A stretch of DNA of 35,286 nucleotides from Clostridiales bacterium (GCA_020859985.1 JAJBVD010000041.1:1-35286); one strand, 5' to 3'. Positions 15,345 to 23,359 are shown, counted from the stretch's first letter. Notes: a model not told the origin generated them from the sequence alone. Numbers and translations: made by a program.

Positions 15345-16103
15345 TTACTGGAAATCAATAATTTCGGTCCACCTGCGGAGGAATGCTTCCTCCTCCGGAA
15401 TGCCCTTAGTCATCTGCGCCGCCGCGGCGATTGGAAGCCATTTCTGTACGTACTGCTTTGCGGTGTCGCTCTTTTTGCAGAAAAGATCCAGGTACAGATC
15501 CGCTTTCTTCTGGTTCTTCAGCGCGAACTCCAGGTATGTAATCGCGGCGTCGCCGCTGGCGTTGCCCTGTGTCGCGTGCGCCCAGTCCACGATAGCCATG
15601 GTGCCGTCCTCTTTCACGATGACATTGCTCGGGTTGAAGTCGCCGTGGCAGAGCTTCGTGTGGTTCGGCATAGCGTTCAGGCGGGTGTTCAGCTCATAAC
15701 GCGTGGTCGCGTCGAGCTTATCCTTCAGGCTGTCGATCTTGCGGGCAAATTTGTCCTTCTGCAAGGTCAGCCGCGGCGCTTTTTTCGCATGCATGGAAAG
15801 CTGCGCGTCCACAAACTGCTCCATGTAGGTCTCGATGTTCAGCGGGTCGTTTTCCATCTTCTGCTCCAGCGTCTCCCCGGCCACATACTGAATCGCCAGC
15901 GCCCACTCGCCGTCGATCTGCGTCACCTCCAGCACCGGAGGGATATCCAGTCCGCTCTCCTCCACGCGTGCGGTGCAGAGTGCTTCGTTAAATACGTTTG
16001 CTTTGCCATGCTCTACCGTGAACACCTTGACAATGCGGTCACCGTCCTGATAGACCACCTTATAGGGACGGGTCGCCAGTACTTTTTTATCCTTTAAATT
16101 CAT
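15345..16103 (-). CDS. APH/choline-kinase-like phosphotransferase coupled to adhE
   Basis: A small-molecule kinase of the aminoglycoside-phosphotransferase fold, 252 residues. The catalytic loop is HGDFNPSNV (near 153-161), followed by the metal-binding VDWAHAT (near 172-178). The N-lobe holds the ATP-binding strands with RIVKVF. Its Shine-Dalgarno, AAGGAGG, is made by the last codons of adhE; only 3 nt separate the two genes, so it is translationally coupled to adhE. Antibiotic resistance is unlikely from this context. A metabolic substrate linked to ethanol or aldehyde metabolism is an inference only. Confidence 0.85.
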   Translation of the reverse strand: MNLKDKKVLATRPYKVVYQDGDRIVKVFTVEHGKANVFNEALCTARVEESGLDIPPVLEVTQIDGEWALAIQYVAGETLEQKMENDPLNIETYMEQFVDAQLSMHAKKAPRLTLQKDKFARKIDSLKDKLDATTRYELNTRLNAMPNHTKLCHGDFNPSNVIVKEDGTMAIVDWAHATQGNASGDAAITYLEFALKNQKKADLYLDLFCKKSDTAKQYVQKWLPIAAAAQMTKGIPEEEAFLRRWTEIIDFQ

Positions 16104-16106
16104 AGT

Positions 16107-18731
16107 TTAGGCCTCCTTATAATCCTCTCCGTAATACGCCTTCAGATAAATTTCCTTCAGCTCACTCATCAGCGGATAGCGCGGGTTCGCGCCGGTGCAC
16201 TGGTCGTTGAAGGCCTGCTCGGTCATCTCGTCCAGCGTATCCAGGAAATACTGCTCATCCACACCGTAGTCACGGATGGTCGGCTTGATCTCGATCGCGC
16301 GCTTCAGATCTTCCAGCTTGTCGATCAGCTTATCCAGCACCTCCTGATCGGTCTCGCCGGTCAGACCGACCGAGCGGCCGATCTCCGCGTAGCGCGCAAG
16401 AGTGTGCGGATACTGATACTGCGGGAAGGTACCCATCTTAGCCGGAACCTCCGCGCTGTTGTAGCGCATCACATCAGTCAGCACCAGCGCGTTGGCGATA
16501 CCGTGCGGGATGTGGTGGAACGCGCCCAGTTTGTGAGCCAGAGAGTGGTTCACGCCAAGGAACGCATTGGCAAACGCCATACCGGCCATGCAGGAAGCGT
16601 TGGCCATGTGATCTCTCGCCTCGATGTCATTGCCGTCCTTATAAGCTCTTGGCAGATATTCAAATACCAGCTTGATCGCGCGCAGCGCCAGGCTGTCTGT
16701 AAAGTCCGAAGCCATCACGGATACATACGCCTCGATGGCGTGCGTCATCACGTCAATACCGGACGCGCAGGTCAGGCCCTTCGGCGCGCTGATCATATTG
16801 TCTGTATCCACGATTGCCATATCCGGCATCAGCTCGTAGTCCGCCAGCGGCCATTTGATGCCAGTCTCTTTATCCGTGATGATTGCGAACGGTGTCACCT
16901 CAGAACCGGTACCGGAGGAAGTCGGGATGGCTACAAAATACGCTTTTTTACCCATCTTCGGGAAGGTATAAATTCTCTTGCGGATATCCATGAAATCCAT
17001 CGACATGTCTTCAAAATCCGCGTCCGGGTTCTCATAGAGCACCCACATGATCTTGCCCGCGTCCATCGCGGAGCCGCCGCCCAGCGCGATCACAACATCC
17101 GGCTCAAACGCAGTCATGGCCGCCGCTCCGGCTTTTGCGGAAGCAAGCGACGGATCCGGCTCCACATCGGAGAAGCAGGTGTGGACAATGCCCATCTCAT
17201 CGAGCTTCTGCTCGATCGGTCTGGTGTTGCCGTTTTTATAAAGAAAAGAGTCTGTCACGATAAATGCACGTTTTTTGCCCATCACCGTGCCCAGCTCATC
17301 TAAGGCCACCGGCATGCAGCCGCTCTTAAAGTAAACCTTTTCCGGAGTCCTAATCCACAGCATATTCTCTCTCCTTTCGGCAACGGTCTTAATGTTGATC
17401 AAATGCTTTACGCCTACGTTCTCGGAAACGGAATTGCCGCCCCAGGAGCCGCAGCCCAGCGTCAGGGAAGGAGCCAGCTTGAAATTGTAAATGTCACCGA
17501 TGCCGCCCTGCGAAGACGGTGTGTTGATCAGGATACGGCAGGTTTTCATCGCCGCCGCATGCTTCGCCATCTTCTCCGTCTCATTCGTATTAATATAGAG
17601 GGAGGAAGTGTGGCCGAAGCCGCCGTCCGCGACCAGACGCTCCGCTTTCGCGATTGCCTCGTCAAAGGTTGCCGCCTTGTACATCGCCAGCACCGGAGAA
17701 AGCTTCTCATGCGCGAATTCCTCGCTGATATCCACGGATTCCACCTCGCCGATCAGCACCTTCGTCCAGGCCGGAACCTCCACGCCCGCCATCTTCGCGA
17801 TGGTATATGCGCTCTGACCCACGATCTTCGCGTTCAGCGCGCCGTTGATAATGATCGTCTTACGCACCTTATCCAGCTCATCGCCCTGCAGGAAGTAGCA
17901 ACCGCGGTACTGGAACTCATCCTTCACCTGCTGATATACGCCCTCCAGCACCGTCACCGACTGCTCGGACGCGCAGATCATACCGTTGTCAAATGTCTTG
18001 GAATGGATGATGGAGTTTACTGCCAGACGCACATCCGCCGTGTCGTCAATGATGACCGGCGTGTTGCCCGCGCCCACGCCGAGTGCCGGCTTACCGGACG
18101 AATACGCTGCTTTCACCATGCCCGGGCCGCCGGTCGCCAGAATGATATCCGCGTCCCGCATGACCATATTTGTCAGTTCCAGACTCGGAATATCGATCCA
18201 GCCGATGATGCCTTCCGGGGCGCCCGCCTTCACCGCGGCCTCCAGCACCACCTTCGCCGCCTCGATCGTGCTCTTCTTCGCACGCGGATGCGGGCTGATG
18301 ATGATCGCGTTTCTCGTCTTCAGCGAGATCAGTGTCTTAAAAATCGCCGTCGACGTCGGATTCGTCGTCGGGATGACCGCCGCGATCAGACCGATCGGCT
18401 CCGCGATCTTCTTGATGCCGTAGGTCTTATCCTCCTCGATCACACCGCAGGTCTTTGTATTTTTGTATGCATTATAAATATATTCCGACGCATAATGATT
18501 CTTGATGACCTTGTCCTCGACCACTCCCATGCCGGTCTCCTCCACCGCCATCTTCGCCAGCGGAATACGCGCCTTATCCGCGGCGGTAGCGGCAGCCTTA
18601 AAGATTTTGTCGACCTGCTCCTGCGTGTACGTCGCAAAAATCTTCTGTGCCTCCTTCATGGCAGCCATTTTCGCTTCCAACGCTTCCGCCGTATCAATGA
18701 TGTCCGGGATGTTGCTTTCTGTGTTCGCCAT
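16107..18731 (-). CDS. adhE: Bifunctional aldehyde-alcohol dehydrogenase
   Basis: Reduces acetyl-CoA to acetaldehyde and then to ethanol with two NADH, forming spirosomes in known members. The N-terminal CoA-acylating aldehyde dehydrogenase (about 1-440) has its nucleophile Cys253 in NGMICASEQ. After the linker, the Fe-dependent alcohol dehydrogenase (about 455-874) has the nucleotide motif GGGSAMDAGK (551-560), Fe ligands expected at Asp660/His664 in GIDVMTHAIEAY, and His residues in NHSLAHKLGAFHHIPHG (728-744). Length 874 is standard. The start is ATG at 18731 with AGGAGG 7 nt upstream. It is the first gene of an operon with the kinase. A possible Rex operator is 200 bp upstream. Intact and expected to be active. 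Confidence 0.97.
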   Translation of the reverse strand: MANTESNIPDIIDTAEALEAKMAAMKEAQKIFATYTQEQVDKIFKAAATAADKARIPLAKMAVEETGMGVVEDKVIKNHYASEYIYNAYKNTKTCGVIEEDKTYGIKKIAEPIGLIAAVIPTTNPTSTAIFKTLISLKTRNAIIISPHPRAKKSTIEAAKVVLEAAVKAGAPEGIIGWIDIPSLELTNMVMRDADIILATGGPGMVKAAYSSGKPALGVGAGNTPVIIDDTADVRLAVNSIIHSKTFDNGMICASEQSVTVLEGVYQQVKDEFQYRGCYFLQGDELDKVRKTIIINGALNAKIVGQSAYTIAKMAGVEVPAWTKVLIGEVESVDISEEFAHEKLSPVLAMYKAATFDEAIAKAERLVADGGFGHTSSLYINTNETEKMAKHAAAMKTCRILINTPSSQGGIGDIYNFKLAPSLTLGCGSWGGNSVSENVGVKHLINIKTVAERRENMLWIRTPEKVYFKSGCMPVALDELGTVMGKKRAFIVTDSFLYKNGNTRPIEQKLDEMGIVHTCFSDVEPDPSLASAKAGAAAMTAFEPDVVIALGGGSAMDAGKIMWVLYENPDADFEDMSMDFMDIRKRIYTFPKMGKKAYFVAIPTSSGTGSEVTPFAIITDKETGIKWPLADYELMPDMAIVDTDNMISAPKGLTCASGIDVMTHAIEAYVSVMASDFTDSLALRAIKLVFEYLPRAYKDGNDIEARDHMANASCMAGMAFANAFLGVNHSLAHKLGAFHHIPHGIANALVLTDVMRYNSAEVPAKMGTFPQYQYPHTLARYAEIGRSVGLTGETDQEVLDKLIDKLEDLKRAIEIKPTIRDYGVDEQYFLDTLDEMTEQAFNDQCTGANPRYPLMSELKEIYLKAYYGEDYKEA

Positions 18732-18937
18732 TTGGAATCCTCCTGTTGTTCAAATAATGTATAGTGACAAAAAGATTGATTGTTAGCCGAAATCCGCAAA
18801 AACTCAGTCTCCGTAAATCCCTACAGCTGTATGCAAAAACTGCTGATCAAAAAAACCGGGCAATCGCTGCAATTCCGTAAAAGTGTAAAAATTTGATAAA
18901 GAACGAAAACACCGTGTAAAATATTGGTAAAAAATTA

Positions 18938-18955
18938 ACGTTAAATATTTATCAA
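18938..18955 (-). promoter_or_regulatory. Possible Rex operator upstream of adhE
   Basis: Minus strand TTGATAAATATTTAACGT matches the Rex palindrome (TTGTTAA-N4-TTAACAA) at all but three positions by eye. Rex represses fermentation genes such as adhE when NADH is low. The gene-free stretch 18732-19203 is otherwise AT-rich upstream of adhE; a clear -35/-10 pair was not found. Around 19119-19140 there is a GC-rich hairpin of no evident role. Confidence 0.45.
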
Positions 18956-19203
18956 TCTTGAAATCATTATATTGCACTTGCTTTCATTCGTCAAGCTTGA
19001 ATATCTCATAAATAATTCCGGGAAATTGCCTGGTTTTGGGCAGAATTGACTATAAAAAAATTTTACAAAGCTGAATATTTCCTGCCAGACGGGTCATACT
19101 AAGATTAGTCTCACAGAAACACCTTCGGATCCCCCTCCGGAGGAAAAAAATGTGAAACTGTGAAGTAACTATGAAAGCCTGTACAAAAGATAAAAATTAA
19201 TAC

Positions 19204-19259
19204 TTATCCTCCCCTTTAGAATCGGGTCCGGTACAAAGGCGTACCGGACCCGATTTTTT
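19204..19259 (+). repeat. Terminator-like direct repeat, left copy
   Basis: A CCTCCCC-containing lead is followed by a perfect 14-bp stem (19221-19234 with 19241-19254, loop AAAGGC) and six Ts. The first 49 bp are identical to 22685-22733. It has the form of a rightward intrinsic terminator, yet no obvious rightward gene precedes it. It marks the left edge of the accessory island. Confidence 0.8.
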
Positions 19260-19268
19260 GCTGTAAAA

Positions 19269-19499
19269 TCAAATGAGCAGTAGATTTGATGATTTGATGA
19301 TTTCCTGAATTTTTTTTATTTCTTCATCACCAAATTGATATATATCCTCCCACCTGTATTGTGGCAGCCAACAAGTAGCATGACGAAAGCAATACTTCTC
19401 ATCTGGTTTTTCAATATAAACTTTAACAGTTCCGTTTTCTTGCATATCAGAATGGACGATTTCTGTCCCATCATTTAACGTCATAAAAGGATACATCAT
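19269..19499 (-). CDS. Small conserved hypothetical protein
   Basis: About 76 residues beginning MMYPFMTLNDGTEIVHSD, ATG at 19499 with GAGGG 8 nt upstream; ATG at 19496 or an earlier start at 19514 is possible. It is acidic and aromatic-rich, with the stretch CFRHATCWLPQYRWEDIY, and has no signal peptide or membrane segment. Small proteins of this pattern accompany DUF4160-like or toxin-antitoxin genes in clostridia, but I cannot name the family. It is last of a run of accessory genes on the same strand. Confidence 0.6.
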   Translation of the reverse strand: MMYPFMTLNDGTEIVHSDMQENGTVKVYIEKPDEKYCFRHATCWLPQYRWEDIYQFGDEEIKKIQEIIKSSNLLLI

Positions 19500-19575
19500 A
19501 CAACAATCCCTCATCTTCCATCAAACAAGCTTCTTTCGCTGATTCCACCCAAGATCTCGCCTGATTCCTGTATTT

Positions 19576-19938
19576 TCATGCTGCTCCATACAATATTATC
19601 CCTTCCTTATTGACATTAGCATAAAACGGATAGCTTCTCATCCATTCCAAAAAGTGTGCCTCGCTTTTGGCTATCGGCTTAATATCCAGATCATTGTCCA
19701 TATTAAAATCATAGGTTACACCGGAAAGCTGATGACGGTAGTTTTTTATTTCCATATCCGAGAGATTCAGCAATATCATAATGTCTATATCCGATTCCGC
19801 GGTGTAATCCCCTTTGGCATACGAACCATACAGAATAACACGCTTAAGGTATTTCCCATATATCTCATGTATTTTAGCTATATACTGCTCTAACAGTTCT
19901 CGTATCTGAACGATTTCTTCAATCCTCTTTCCACTCAT
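19576..19938 (-). CDS. MNT-type nucleotidyltransferase (HepT partner absent)
   Basis: A 120-residue nucleotidyltransferase of the Mnt/KNTase-like group. The signature GSYAKGDYTAESDID spans 38-52, with both catalytic Asp residues (50, 52) present. The family usually acts as antitoxin, adenylylating the HEPN toxin HepT; no HEPN gene is adjacent. I chose ATG at 19938 because GGAG lies 7 nt upstream and the family starts here; this overlaps the end of the PIN gene by 20 nt, implying coupled translation. It may instead modify or be part of the UPF0175-PIN system. Confidence 0.82.
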   Translation of the reverse strand: MSGKRIEEIVQIRELLEQYIAKIHEIYGKYLKRVILYGSYAKGDYTAESDIDIMILLNLSDMEIKNYRHQLSGVTYDFNMDNDLDIKPIAKSEAHFLEWMRSYPFYANVNKEGIILYGAA

Positions 19939-20413
19939 TTGATTTCTCCAGAACCATCCGTTCCACCGTCTCGCTGACATAGAATCCTTTTCGCTTCATC
20001 ACAGTCAACAGCGGATAGATCTGCCGGACATACCCTTCTTGCTTGGCTTTTATCAAAACACCAAGCGTTCCAGTAACTGTAAGGCCTAAATATTTTGCCG
20101 TTTTCTTAGCTGCATTATCGTCAAGGATTACAAGATCAGCTTTCATTTCCTGTGCCAATATCATGACTTCAACCTCACCATCATGTAATTTGGCCTTATA
20201 CATTTTCTTTTCGCCAGTATCTTTTATTTCTGCTACATGAATCCAGCTTTCCTCATTTTTCAGCTGCAGGCAGGCAGAATCCGTTTTGACAGTAACCTCT
20301 TGATATACTGCTTTCGGGATATAAATTTCGCCATACAGTTCTCTTAAAAGCTTCAACTGCCCAATCCCGCAAAGCACAATCAACGGTGTTGAATTAACTA
20401 TCACCTTACGCAT
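19919..20413 (-). CDS. PIN-like toxin, DUF3368 family
   Basis: A 164-residue PIN-fold ribonuclease-like protein. Family blocks seen: VIVNSTPLIVLCGIGQL (4-20), YIPKAVYQEV (31-40), LHDGEVEVMILAQE (76-89), and ILDDNAAKKTAKYLGL (96-111). Candidate metal ligands are Glu39, Glu80 and Asp98/Asp99; the first position is Asn7, as seen in many DUF3368 members. DUF3368 genes are usually paired with UPF0175 genes, as here: the start overlaps the UPF0175 stop by 8 nt. It is the presumed toxin. Confidence 0.85.
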   Translation of the reverse strand: MRKVIVNSTPLIVLCGIGQLKLLRELYGEIYIPKAVYQEVTVKTDSACLQLKNEESWIHVAEIKDTGEKKMYKAKLHDGEVEVMILAQEMKADLVILDDNAAKKTAKYLGLTVTGTLGVLIKAKQEGYVRQIYPLLTVMKRKGFYVSETVERMVLEKSNEWKED

Positions 20414-20660
20414 TGTTCAGTTCCTCCATGAACTCTTCTTCATTATCAAAATGGAAAATTGATACATGGTTCTTCCCCAGATAACTGATAAAATCCTCTT
20501 CGGACAATCCGGCTATCCGCGCACAATAGCCTATGGATACCCCACTTTGTGTATAATATCCAAGTGCTACTGCCTTTCTCACAAAGCTACAGGCATCTTC
20601 TTTATTCATTTTTGTATCATAAAGGACTTCATCCGGTATACTGATTGCTATCTGACACAT
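20406..20660 (-). CDS. UPF0175 family antitoxin-like protein
   Basis: An 84-residue protein opening MCQIAISIPDEVL, with the helical core typical of UPF0175, ending in a short acidic tail. The start is ATG at 20660 with AAGGAG 9 nt upstream. It is first gene of the three-gene cluster and overlaps the PIN gene, the standard antitoxin-first order. It may autoregulate through the repeat at 20729-20765, which lies where its promoter should be. Confidence 0.82.
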   Translation of the reverse strand: MCQIAISIPDEVLYDTKMNKEDACSFVRKAVALGYYTQSGVSIGYCARIAGLSEEDFISYLGKNHVSIFHFDNEEEFMEELNNA

Positions 20661-20728
20661 CTATATCTGCTCCTTTCTCAATGCTCTGCTTTAAGTGCAG
20701 CTTTCCAACGCTTCATGTGTTCTCACAT

Positions 20729-20765
20729 GCATCACATCACACCCAGGCTCAAAAACACCTCCTGA
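20729..20765 (-). repeat. Promoter-like repeat before the UPF0175 cluster
   Basis: On the minus strand it reads CAGGAGGTGTTTTTGAGCCT, then GGGTGTGATGTGATG. It aligns with 22622-22657 (about 30 of 36 positions), placed just upstream of the next leftward gene. Both copies keep GCCTGGGTGTG followed by a -10-like hexamer; here the hexamer is the weak TGTGAT. Confidence 0.55.
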
Positions 20766-20771
20766 AAGGGG

Positions 20772-22574
20772 TTAGCCTTCTTGCTGCAGAACCACCTTAC
20801 AGCGTTTTTTATAACACGCTATGCCGTATTTCAGAATTTTCCACATGCCGTCTTTTTTCAGTTCATCCGCATAGCCATTTTTATTAATTTGATCCAGCGC
20901 ATTTTGACATTCTTCCTCAAAACTCTCATTTTCCGCATATTTTACTTCAATGATAATCCCGATCCCTTCATCCTCTATCCCGGCAGAAATATCGTAATAA
21001 CCCTCACCCGATTCCCTGTTTGAATTGACATCCCATCCGCTCTTAAGGCCAATGATCCCAAGCAGAATTCCGTGATAAAAATTCTCTTTTACTTCTTTCC
21101 TGACACGGGAAACGCCCCCTCGCTCCGCTCGGCGGCAGAACGAGCCGCCCATTTCAATGCACTTCGTGCGGGGCGGCTCTGCCGTATCCCGAATGCTGAT
21201 GGTTCGCTTCATAAACTCTGTGAATAAACGCTCCACATCGGAAGGATTGCCCGCCTTTAGCGCCCCGCAGAATCTGGTCACTGCTGCTCCGTCTCCGGCC
21301 ACTTCTTCTTCAAACAAATCCAGTATGAAGCTGGTAAAAATACCACGTACCTCTTCGTTCGGGATTGTCAGCTGGACAACATCACCTACAGGAGACGCAC
21401 TTTGAGTCAGATAGCCGGTAGCATACAGCAGACTCCACATATTCTCTATGCTGTCATATAATGAATTATAGGTCAGCTGCTCTACAATCTTTTTCTGAAC
21501 CGTCTCCCCGGAAATCAGCCGTTCTATCTGAGCCTTCGTAACTCCATTTCCCATCCGCCGGATAAATTTCCGAACTTCATCATTCCCGCTGGTATTAGCC
21601 CAGTAGCTTTTCGGCGCCTTATTCGGATTTGTCAGCAGCTGGTCGCACCAGTTGATGACATCCCACGGATTATAAACGCTCGCCCGGCCGATCTTATATC
21701 CATCGTACCACTCTTTTGTCACATCGTAGTAGTCTGTAAGATCATAATAGTCCAGCATCTGCCTGACCTCAGCATCCGTAAACCCAAATTGTTCATCACA
21801 GTTTGCGTCGAGGATCGTATACATTTTGGGATTATTCAAGCCTGTGAAAATACTCTCTTTTGATACTCTCAAGCACCCCGTCAGGACTGCCAGATAGAGA
21901 CTCTCGTTGGTCTTTAAAGCCTGATCAAACATACCGCGGATCAACTCTACCATATCTGTATAATATCCCTTATCATTTGCCTTAGCAAGCGGCACATCAT
22001 ATTCGTCAATCAGAATAATTACCTTTTTCCCATAGTGCTTATAAAGCAGCGCAGAAAGTGTTTTCAAACTTTCCTTCATCGTTGATTCGGACATGGAAAA
22101 AAGATTTTGTCCGGAAGAATCCAGAGCAATCAGCTGCTTATAAAGGCCTTTTTCCGTCTCCGTAAATGTCTCATCGCCCATGAGTACTGTCTCAAAGCGT
22201 CTGGCTTCATTGCCAATAACTGCGCGCATCATAGAACACGCTGAACTGTAATCCACACCGCTGACGCTCTTTAAGCTGATTGAAATAACTGGAAATTTCC
22301 CCATGTATGTCTCGCATAATTTTGTCTCTTCCGCTATAGCAAGACCATCAAACAGAGACTCATCACAGCCAATCTCAAAAAACGCCTTCAGCATACTCAT
22401 ATTCAAAGATTTTCCGAATCGCCTGGGTCGTGTGAATAGATTCACCTTTCCCCATGAATTCATCAGATCTCTGATCATCAAAGTTTTATCTACGTAATAA
22501 AACCCCTCGGTTCGAATTTCCTCAAAGCTTTCAATTCCAATCGGAAGCTTTTTTCTGATTTCCACCCCAGCCAT
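20772..22574 (-). CDS. AAA-ATPase-like protein with C-terminal PD-(D/E)XK nuclease domain (DUF1703 type)
   Basis: A 600-residue member of the family common in gut Firmicutes and Bacteroidetes. The N-terminal AAA-ATPase-like domain has YYVDKTLMIRDLM, the P-loop variant RPRRFGKS (49-56), and the Walker B-like IILIDEYDVPLAKA. The C-terminal nuclease-like domain has KENFYHGILLGIIG, DISAGIEDEG and EVK (near 541-545). Residues 465-490 are a foreign stretch encoded by a palindromic insertion that keeps the frame. The start is ATG at 22574. Cellular role is unknown; mobile-element or defence functions have been suggested for the family. Confidence 0.9.
   Translation of the reverse strand: MAGVEIRKKLPIGIESFEEIRTEGFYYVDKTLMIRDLMNSWGKVNLFTRPRRFGKSLNMSMLKAFFEIGCDESLFDGLAIAEETKLCETYMGKFPVISISLKSVSGVDYSSACSMMRAVIGNEARRFETVLMGDETFTETEKGLYKQLIALDSSGQNLFSMSESTMKESLKTLSALLYKHYGKKVIILIDEYDVPLAKANDKGYYTDMVELIRGMFDQALKTNESLYLAVLTGCLRVSKESIFTGLNNPKMYTILDANCDEQFGFTDAEVRQMLDYYDLTDYYDVTKEWYDGYKIGRASVYNPWDVINWCDQLLTNPNKAPKSYWANTSGNDEVRKFIRRMGNGVTKAQIERLISGETVQKKIVEQLTYNSLYDSIENMWSLLYATGYLTQSASPVGDVVQLTIPNEEVRGIFTSFILDLFEEEVAGDGAAVTRFCGALKAGNPSDVERLFTEFMKRTISIRDTAEPPRTKCIEMGGSFCRRAERGGVSRVRKEVKENFYHGILLGIIGLKSGWDVNSNRESGEGYYDISAGIEDEGIGIIIEVKYAENESFEEECQNALDQINKNGYADELKKDGMWKILKYGIACYKKRCKVVLQQEG
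21105..21190. repeat. Palindromic element inserted in frame inside the ATPase gene
   Basis: GC-rich DNA with arms AGCCGCCC/GGGCGGCT, outer arms CGGCAG/CTGCCG, and a further CGGGA-type outer pairing at the ends. About 78 bp encode 26 residues, AEPPRTKCIEMGGSFCRRAE then RGGVSR, between ISIRDT and VRKEVKENF, which are adjacent in the family as I know it. The element is much more GC-rich than the flanking gene. Confidence 0.75.
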
Positions 22575-22621
22575 AGGTATCTCCTTCTTTCAGCTGCTTC
22601 AAGATCATCCTTTTATATAGA

Positions 22622-22657
22622 GCATCATAGCACACCCAGGCCCAAAATACCACCTGA
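22622..22657 (-). repeat. Promoter-like repeat before the ATPase gene
   Basis: Second copy of the repeat at 20729-20765. On the minus strand GCCTGGGTGTG is followed by TATGAT (22624-22629), a good -10, giving a start near 22617 and a leader of about 43 nt to the ATPase ATG. Confidence 0.55.
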
Positions 22658-22684
22658 TATTTTCTATCAGAATTCCGCCTTTTA

Positions 22685-22740
22685 TTATCCTCCCCTTTAG
22701 AATCGGGTCCGGTACAAAGGCGTACCGGACCCGGTTTTTT
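22685..22740 (+). repeat. Terminator-like direct repeat, right copy
   Basis: Identical to 19204-19252 over 49 bp, one mismatch, then six Ts. The stem is 12 bp (22704-22715 with 22722-22733) and the loop AAAGGC. It lies between the ATPase promoter region and the TetR gene and bounds the accessory island on the right. Confidence 0.8.
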
Positions 22741-22846
22741 AATCGTATCGATCATGCCATTTTTGAATCAGAACAGGAAATCGCAAACGAAACCACAGCT
22801 GTGAATGCCGACGTTGTCTTTGCGCAAAAGGACGCTATGCCGGCAC

Positions 22847-23359
22847 TCACTTCCCCTTCATGATATTCAGCGTGATTTCAGACATTTTCTGCGGATTTTC
22901 CACTGCACCTTCCGAGAGCCATCCGATCAGGATGGAAAACAGGCCTCCTGTTTCATAAAGTCCCGCGTAGCGAGCCTGCAAGCTATTTAGGGAATCTGGG
23001 TGAAACGTGTTATGCAGATAATCTGTAAATCCCGAAAAGCACTCTGCGATCAGGCTCATCAGATCCGCCTGTGCCAGAACCCCGGCCAGCTTTTCGTGTT
23101 TCTGGAAATTGGCAAAAAAGCTGCAAAGTGCCTGCTCTATGTCTTCTTTTGCTTCCGTTACCAGATGCTGCGAGATTATTCTGAAATGCTGTTCCAGAAT
23201 ATCCTCCTTAGATGAATAGATCCGGTAGTAAGTCATGCGGGATACTCCGGCTTTTCGCGCAATGTCGGTTACGGTGATATATTTATATTCCTTTTGTTCC
23301 ATTAAACATGTCAGTGCTGTAAAAATACGATCTCTTGTGACCTCTTTCCCCTGTGCCAT
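22847..23359 (-). CDS. TetR/AcrR family transcriptional regulator
   Basis: A 170-residue TetR-type repressor. The N-terminal HTH is at about residues 28-48 (YITVTDIARKAGVSRMTYYR), the most conserved part of the family; the C-terminal helical domain ends LSEGAVENPQKMSEITLNIM, like TetR regulators with a TetR_C_8-type end. I chose ATG at 23359 because GAGGG lies about 9 nt upstream; a GTG at 23401 would add 14 residues without a good ribosome-binding site. The gene is divergent from the Crp/Fnr gene, and its targets are probably nearby or itself. No transporter gene is adjacent. Confidence 0.88.
   Translation of the reverse strand: MAQGKEVTRDRIFTALTCLMEQKEYKYITVTDIARKAGVSRMTYYRIYSSKEDILEQHFRIISQHLVTEAKEDIEQALCSFFANFQKHEKLAGVLAQADLMSLIAECFSGFTDYLHNTFHPDSLNSLQARYAGLYETGGLFSILIGWLSEGAVENPQKMSEITLNIMKGK

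Noticed and set aside
19140-19200. Start-stop and nonapeptide ORFs after GGAGG near 19142
   Set aside because: ATG is followed directly by TGA, and the next ATG gives nine residues; no homology or conservation can be judged.
22742-22865. Plus-strand coding-like stretch ending near the TetR stop (contains EIANETTAVNADVVFAQKD)
   Set aside because: Open for about 40 codons but no start, ribosome-binding site or recognised family; may be a remnant, but support is too thin.
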